A DNA stretch of 64,000 nucleotides from Diorhabda sublineata (taxonomy: Eukaryota; Arthropoda; Insecta; Coleoptera; Chrysomelidae), in contig NC_079476.1 in NCBI RefSeq assembly GCF_026230105.1, positions 30,618,559 through 30,682,558 on the forward strand. Direction: 5' to 3'. The notes beneath the pieces are model-generated. The model saw nothing but the letters and a program-made list of their open reading frames with translations. It did not search any database and had not been told where the DNA came from. Position numbers and translations under genes: made by a program. The stretch's first letter is position 1. Every line of letters starts with the position of its first letter. This document shows, one piece after another, positions 51,001-60,000 of the stretch.

Positions 51001-54000
51001 AAATTAACAAGCTGGTCAGCTTGTTTCTTTCGTCTATCTCTCCGCCCATTAAATCCGCTCCGCTCTCTGTATCGCCCATTAAACGAAATTCACGCTTTCG
51101 CACGGAATCTCAGCAGCGCCAATTTACAATTAAGACACCGAGAGGTGTGATTCTATCAGAATATTATTATTAAAAATGTCTATTATATTACCTAATTACA
51201 TTTCAGGGTTAAGTTAGAATTTGTGTTTACTTGTACATTGTACCCTAGGTATTTTAGGGTACTGCTTGGAAGGATAGTTTGTCTGTTAATGTGAAGAGGC
51301 GTTTGCAAGGAGCTGCTTTTCCTAGCTGTAAGTTGGAGTAACAAATACTCTGTTTTTGAGGCATTTATAGCTAGTTTATTGTTTTGTAAATACCGTAAAA
51401 TTGTGGTGTTTAAATGTGTTTGAATGTTTTTCAATGCATGTTCGGTATGTTTCATAGATGCTAAAAAACAAGTGTAGTCTGCGTACGTGGCTATTAGGAT
51501 CTGTTGAGAAGTGGGAAGGTCATATGTGAAAAGGGAATACAACAAATGTGATACAACTGACCCTTGCGGAACTCCAGCATTTATGGGGTATGCTTTAATT
51601 ATTTTTAACTTAAAATTTTATCTTTGTAAAAAATGGGAATGTAAACTTTTAATCAAATAATCTGGTATATTTAAATTTATCCAGATTAGTTTAAGTATTA
51701 TTTTATTTTACGTCATTTGGAATTATTCACTTATCATATAGATGCTCAAGTCAAAGATGTAGAAGTTTCTTTTTTCTATTAAAAAATTTTTCTATTAATA
51801 CGGTTTATTAAAAGATTGGAGAAAAAAAAATAATATGCTCTCATTTTGGGTAAAAATACTAGGCTAAACTTGTGGAATGTTGAAAAACTTGTTACAATTT
51901 TTATGGTGTGTTAGCTTGCAAGTCGAAGGAAATAGCTCGTGGTGTAGTCCTTCATAATTAGTGCCAAGTCCAACTTTGGATTTTATATTTTTTCGCAAAC
52001 ATCAATCTATCAAAAAATATCTCTACGTAGTTTTTCTTGCATTGGTACAATTATTTCTAAAAAATCTCATGTCATTAATGTAAACTTTTTTACAGAATAT
52101 ATATAGCTGGAGGACTACCTAATCTGAGAAATATGTACAATGATGTTACCTTTCCTGTTAGTCGCGGAACCAAAATGTTATCCCCGTTAGTAAAATGGGA
52201 CCACAGTGTATCGTGGTTTTCAGGAGCTTGGCAAAATGATGATTCCTTTGGAAAAGAAGTAATTGTGAGTTTGATGGAAGAAGAATATTCCTATTTACAG
52301 GGTCATGAAATTGACGGAAGAATTTTAATGCCAGCAACAGGATATCTGGTAAGGGTATTTATAAAAAATTGATGTATAACTCAAAAGTTAATATCTCAAT
52401 ATATGTTGAAAAAATTGTCCAGCTCACCATAATTGAATAATCAATTGTAAAATTCGTTGTTATACTGTATAACGTCAATATTAATTTCAGATGATCGTGA
52501 CTGGAATAATATTTATTTATGTTTTCAGGACCTAGTTTGGGATACCTTCGCAAAACAACAACTTAAGGAGAAAGAAGAAGTACCAATTATTTTTGAAAAT
52601 GTTAAATTGATACGAGCAACCGTCTTGTCGACGGGAGATGGTGTGAAATTTCTTATTAATATAATGAAACAATCAGGAAACTTCGAAATATTTGAAAGCG
52701 GATCAGTGGTCTGTACAGGGGTAATACGCTCTCCTAAAAACAAAATTGTGGAATTTAAGCAAAAAATGGTTCCGAATGATACTCAAAATGGATATATGAA
52801 TATGGGGAGGAAAGATATTTATAAGGAATGTTGGTTGAGGCGATATGTATATAAAGATTATTTCCAAGGAGTGATCCAATCTGATGTATATGGACGTACC
52901 GGGAAATTAGAATGGAAAGGAGAATTTGCAAGCTATTTGGATACAATGTTACAAATGACAGTATTGTCACAGAGCAACAGAGATTTATTTCTTCCTACTG
53001 GGATCCAGCAAGTAACAATAGACCCCGTTCAACATTTAAATATTGTACGTCAGGAACACGAAGGTTTGTGCTCAGTATACTTTAAAAAATTTGTTTATTC
53101 AGCCATTTTTCAATATAATATATATATATATCTTACCATTAATTAACGTAAATCAGTTAATGTGTAGACTAACAAAATATTCTGCAGAATATATGGCATG
53201 GGAGTCAGTTAAAGTGGGAAAAATTGATTGAATTTACAACAATTTATATCAACAAATTAATCTGCAGACTAACGAACATGCATATGATAAATATGCATGT
53301 TCACAAAACATAATTTTTACAAGCACATCTATTAGTTGTATATTCAGATTTGCAGTCACATTTCCTGAGCCCTGGCCATGACTTAATAACTGCGGAAAGT
53401 AAGGAAATATCGATATCAGGAATTACATGTTTTGTTATCAACTTTTCTTGAGAAACGCTAAATTAAAATCTCGCATATAAAAGTCCGAAAATTTTCTTTT
53501 TAGTGCCCGTTTTGTGAAGTTCATCAGCAGATTAAAAACTACGCCCAAAATTGATTCAACTTCAGATTTCTCTATTCTGACTGTTTCTGCTTCGGCTCTA
53601 GGATGATTAGCATAATTTTCTTGTCTTGTTTTTCGAAACCTTCCTTTCGCCTGGTATGTCGAACTCGAAAGCCTTTCCCATATCAACTAAAAACCTCCTA
53701 TATCTCTGGCCCCTGTTACCCCTGCGGAAACGCCATAAGGCACTACCTCGCTGGGATGGATCTATCTATCAAGCTTTTCATTCCACTATGACAATTTAAC
53801 TACATTTTTCTTTTTTCTTCTTCAGCGTGGAGTTCCTTCAGCACTTCACCTGCGAACGTGCTCGTTGCTGTCCAGGCAGTTTCTGATGACAGCATAGCTT
53901 CGAACATATTTTGAGACGTGACCCTTCTTAAAAGTGCTGCTTCCCTGGTACGATGAAGCATGTCGAAGCGTGGTCCTGTGAAGAATATGTGCTCCGCACT

Positions 54001-57000
54001 TTCGTTAAATCCTACACAAATCGGGCACTCCTGGCAATCTTCATGCTTCCACCTGTAAAGGTATTCCCTAAAATATCCATGTCCGGAGATCATTTGGGTC
54101 AGATAGTAATTAACCTCTCCATGGGTCCGGTAAAGCCAGATATCAAGCCGCGGGATAAGTTGGTGAGTCCATCTTTCCTTGGTCGAAGTGTCCCATAAAA
54201 TTTGCCAGCGATTAATGCTATTTCTCCTCTCATTTCTGCTGGGCTCTATTGGGCTCAATGTGGTTAATCTTTTATGCTGATAGAGGGATTTTCTTTCTTC
54301 CGCTAACACTCCAATGGGCAGCATTCCTAAAATAACACATACTGCGTCCTCCCACAATGTGCAGAATGCGCTGGTAACTCTTAGGGCATTCAGCCAATAA
54401 ACCGATATTACTTTCCGTCGTGATCCCTGCTTCTGCAATACGTCGGACCAGATGGCAATGCCATATGTGATCACCGATGTGACCACCGAGACAATAAAGC
54501 TCTTCTTCTCTGTTTTGGATCTCCTACGTTCAGCATAAGTCGAGATAAGATGTTCCTTACTCCAGAAGCCTTTGTGTATGTGCCTGTATGTGTATGTCTG
54601 AAGAAGAAAATTGGCTGGAAGTAAGTCCATCAGCTACAGAATTTTTCAATGACACTATTCAAATATTAATTTTAATACACTAAAATTTACTAATAGAACT
54701 AAAGTAAGACGGTTATCTTACTTAAAAGTTTTGTGAGGTTTAGAGGTAGTGAGTAGTTTTGTTTAACAAGTAACTGTAACAAATTGTTTGTTTCATGAAT
54801 GTCATTGCTGCATCCTAAAGCAAGTGATTGAGATTAGCACAAAGGAGAAGAGTCTTTATTCTAAGTATACATGCTGAGTAAAATTTTGAAATTTTGTCAT
54901 AGAAAATATATTTCAGATGTGAGGGTAAGGAAAAATAAATTTGAAAAAAATAATTATTCCGATAAACCTCATATATTATTATATATGAAATTCAATTAGG
55001 ATTTGTCTGAGAATATTCAAATATATTTTTTCTCCAAATATCTATATTAACAAAGCATATGAATCAAAAACCGATCGAAAAGTATGTGTATGACACTTTT
55101 CCCCCAACTTTTTTGTTTTTTTGTTTTGTTAATGATTCATACTAATTTTAGGTATTCCAGTTTATTACAATAAAACCTTGAATATTATAAGATCGGGTGC
55201 CGTGGAAATTATTGGACACGAGGTTTCAAAAGCACCACGTAGACAGCATATTCAGGAACCACCATATTTGGAAAATCATGAGTTTGTTCAGTATCAATCA
55301 ACAACCGACAACCTATACGATATGAAGACTTCGTTACACATAGCAGTACAAATTGTAGTACAGAATATGCTAGGAATGATTAAAGATATAAATGTATGTG
55401 AAATCGTCAATAATGATACCAAAGAACAAATTAGTGTTCACTTAAAGCCAATTATTGATAAGCAAACTTTGACTACGTCAAGATATAGTATCAGTACTCT
55501 CGAAAACCTAGACCAAAAGTATGAAATTATTGTAATTACTGAGGCTGCTCTATCATCTGTAAATATAAACAGTATAGTCAATAATTTAACTAGTAATGGG
55601 TTCATTCTATACATAGGAAAGCAAAGTGCAATTGGAGAGAAATCGTTAGAAATTATTTTCAAATCCACTACGAATGGAAGCAGTATAATATTATTACGAC
55701 CTATTAAGGAGATTCCTGTGAATTACAGTATTGTTGACGTCTCTACTTCCAGTTTCGATTGGTTGGAAAAACTGAAAAGTATGTCAAAATATGAAGATGG
55801 TCATGTTGTTTACTTGGTGAGTCAAGAAGAGGTAACTGGTCTGATGGGATTAGTTAAATGTTTGTTGTTGGAACCCAGTCAACTTATCGTGAGGGCTGTT
55901 TTTCTGGGGGACAAAAACGAAAAATTTTCATTGGATAATCAATTCTATAGAGATCAGATTAAAAAAGATTTAACTTTCAATATTATACGAGACAATAATT
56001 GGGGAACGTACGTATTTCTTCCCGTAAAACCGTTAGAGAAGAAAAAAGTGGGCAATGCTGCTGTAGCAATATCTACTATTGGAGATCTGTCAACATTAGA
56101 ATGGGTAGAACGACCTTTCGAAAGGGTTAAGTAAGTTGCAATATATATTTATTAACTACTGTATAAGTGGATAATTGATATTTTTGATTAAGGGTTTTCA
56201 ATAATTGGAGGTAATATTCACTGAACACATATTTAAGAAGAAGTTTTATTCATTAATTTCTATATCATAGTTCCCAGTGAACCGCATTGCTAGAATAATA
56301 TCTAACTCTGAATCAGAGGACTCTGATAAAATGAGCTTCAACTTCAAAGATCAAATCTCTTGATAAGATGAAGAAGGGATGAAAATATCATTTATTATTG
56401 AGAAATGCTTATTCTAATAGAAATGTAACATTGATGTCACTGGACTATCAATTCGTTGCAAAATTAAGCGACAGATTATGATTTATATTAGCTACTCGTT
56501 ACTTGAAATGATGCAATACCGACAAAGGGTTTGATTTCAACCTTTTTGACAAAATCTATTTAAAATAATAAAAAGAGAGTTTGATGAGATTTTTTCAATA
56601 ACGTACGTTTCGTCGAATGCAATAAGTATGTAGAAAAACTACATCAACCATATTGTTGGATGTTTTTCTTTAACACCAACTAGATAGTTATTTCTAGAGA
56701 TTTTACTTATTTGAAACAACCGCACTGTTACGTTGCAGGAAGATAGAATAAAGTGGTAGATCTTTTGAAAGACAAGTCTCAACGGAAGGGCTAGCTCAGT
56801 CACCGGATCTCACAGCTTTGGATATTTCCTTTGTGGTATAATAAGAAGCTATTGCTGTGGCTCTCTTGTGTTTTTTTAGTTTATTTGTGTGGATCTATTA
56901 ATACTCTATGTTAATTGTTACACTCGTGAATGGGTTAAGCCTATTACCGACAATTTTAGCTATAAAGCACTTCATTCCTATTTTTGATGTCGGAGCTGCA

Positions 57001-60000
57001 TCTTCATCATGCGGATCCTTAGACTGCTATTTTTTCAGTATACTTTTCTCCTTTTACATGGATTAATTTCAAAGAATACTAATATAAAACGTGAAATAGT
57101 CTATTCAATTGTATTTCTATGTGAGAACTGAGAAAAACGAACGGAATGAGAGAATCGCCCAGAAAAAACGCGTAGATAGATTATGAAGTACATTCATTCG
57201 TTATCTGTAACACAGATGGTGCTCCATATATAATAAATATAATTTAGAATGGTATCGAGGGTTGAGGACTCAAGGTAAAAATACTCTTGGACAGTTTTAT
57301 ATAACAAGAATGTTATATAAAATTGAAAAATAGTTATAAAACCATAGGCTCAACCCGTCCGATGGGGTGTTAACATTCGTGATATCCATGATACTAACAA
57401 TTTTCACTCATTGACGATAAGTATATGATGTATTACATGGTATTATGGACTATTATCTTCAACTATTCATTTTGCAATACGGGATCATGTATTTATGTAA
57501 TATTTTCTGGCGCCGTCGTTTTTATGGTTGATTTAAAGGACGATCTTGCACATTTTGACTTCGACATCACATTTTCACTATGTCACGTTGTACTGTCTAA
57601 TAGATTCTTAAAGGATCAATTCTGATACTGGGATGTTTCTTTAGAATTCGAGCTTATTTTGCACGCACAATAGTTTCAGACTCTTCACTTTCGGTCATCA
57701 GTGTATGCCTACAATCATAAATATGCTCTGGTGTTGGTCTAAATCAGAGGAGCCTACAAAGAGGTGACTGGCCGTCTCCCGCAAATTCTTTTGTTCATCA
57801 TGGAGGCACTAAGCTTTGTCTTTGCATTTCCTCAAGAAATACTGGTTTCTGCTAAGACTAAGTACACCTTTGGATTACAGACGATTAAAACGTTTTGGTG
57901 TTATTATTTAAACAAATGTTGATAGGCCATAGAGGAAGAACACGTTGTATTTGAATTTATGGAAATAGCATCTAATGAAACACATTGCCCCTAAGAAGGT
58001 ATTGCTGTAAAACCAATCATCATTTCTAAATTAAACTGAAGATGTCAAGTTGATCCTATAGATCTGCAGTCAAATAGAGATATAAGTTTAGTTCATAATG
58101 GTGTATTAAGATCATTTAACTGAGTTTGTCCAGCGATGACCTTTGAAAACTGGGGCGATGGAAGAAGTAGCGTATAATGTCTTTCCATATTTACAATTTT
58201 TGATGCTTCAATAAAATTGCAATAAGATAATAGCAGAGGATTCAGTAATGAAGTCATATACGAAATATGCGTTATGTGGAAACATGTTAAAATAGTTCAT
58301 CAGTCAAACATAAGGCTTAGTTGAAAAGGGCAGCCAGGATATACCAAATATGCTAACTGCATGGATGACTGAAGACTTGCAATCCACCTCTTTTACACAT
58401 CAATCTCTTACTGAAAAACACGAGTTATTTTCTATTAAAAAAACGGCCGCGAAAGAGAATCTTCTACTGCAAGCAACAAAAATGTTACTATCGTTACAAA
58501 CACAATTTCTTCTGTTCAAATTGGTTCCTGATTTCGGATATAGTCGTACATATAATTGAAATGTGTTAGCGGTTGTTGTTGGAATAGAAAACTCAGACTT
58601 CTATAAACTTCGAATGAGAATGGTCCTCTTAATAAGCTTCACACACGTAATCAATTCACGTGATTTGTGAAGAAAACTTTCCCTAGATGAGATTTTATTA
58701 ATTCCTACAAGTGATTATTATTTTTGATGTAAATTGAAATATGATTGTTAACAAGTATTCATAAGCAAGCTTTAGATGTATCCCCCTAATTCCATGCTAT
58801 TCACAACATTGTAATTCTTTTTTGAGTTTGTGTTCTATTTCTAATCTTTTGTTTTGTTTCTTTGGGTTTGGAACATTCGTCATTGCTTTGTTAATTACAT
58901 TTACTAATTAGTTCTTTAATGCAACAGTTGCAGTATTATTAGCGGAAAGAGATGTAACTGGTATAGCGTTGTGTGAATATTGCAAAACTTGAGATATATT
59001 TGCTCGTCTTTGCATTATTCTATACTTCAGAGCATTTAATTCAATACTTTTTTTTATTTTTTTGTTAAGCAAGCGTGTCAATTATAACTTTAAACGCGTC
59101 TACAACAAGAAGATTAAAATTTCTTCTGCATATTACTTCGACTGCTAATTTAATGAGTGACAATGCATCAATTTTTTCAGAAATTGATAAAAACTTCTTT
59201 TTAGAAAAGACTATGTTTAATTTTAAATTAATTAATGCTTTTTAGACACGATAATGTAATTGGTAAAACATTTCCATAAGAAGTAAACTATACCATCGTG
59301 ATATGACATCCAATTGCAAATTCAATTCTTTGTAGTTTTACATATTTTTATGAATATTGATCTTTTTTTGTTGGAGATCTTCTGTAAATTTTAATTTTTG
59401 TTACCAACGGGGATAAATTAGCATAATTCAAATTTATTTCATTGTCAACAGATCCAAACTCTAGGACAACACCATAATCTGTAATCTTTTTATCTTCTTC
59501 ATTGTCAGTTTCTATGTCATTGTCATCTTCTATATCACTATCACAATCACTAGATTGGGATTCAATTCGTGCAATTACGGCATCAACAGTCACTAAACTG
59601 GAGTTGTTTTTGTAATGGACATCTCTAACAGCTTAGTGGTTGCCATATGCAAAACATAACCTATGTTCGACTTCAATCAAATTTCCGAGTTTTACCATAG
59701 CTGAGGCACCATTCTTGTAATTTTATTTTCATAATCTCCAAACATTTTTCCTTTAGCACTTTTACATGTAAACGGGTTAGTCCAATGTTCCGGATACATC
59801 CTCTAGTAGAATGTACGTTTATGTTTAAATACCTCCGATAGCAAACCGAAATCCATTCGACGAATGTTAAGCTAAATCAGTTGCCTTTCGATTTTAAATC
59901 AGACATTTCTTTAATAACTCATATTCCTATCTTTTTTCTATACCAGTGATCATAGATTTTGTTGTTGTAGCTGATTTTGGTAGATTATTATATCCTTTTG

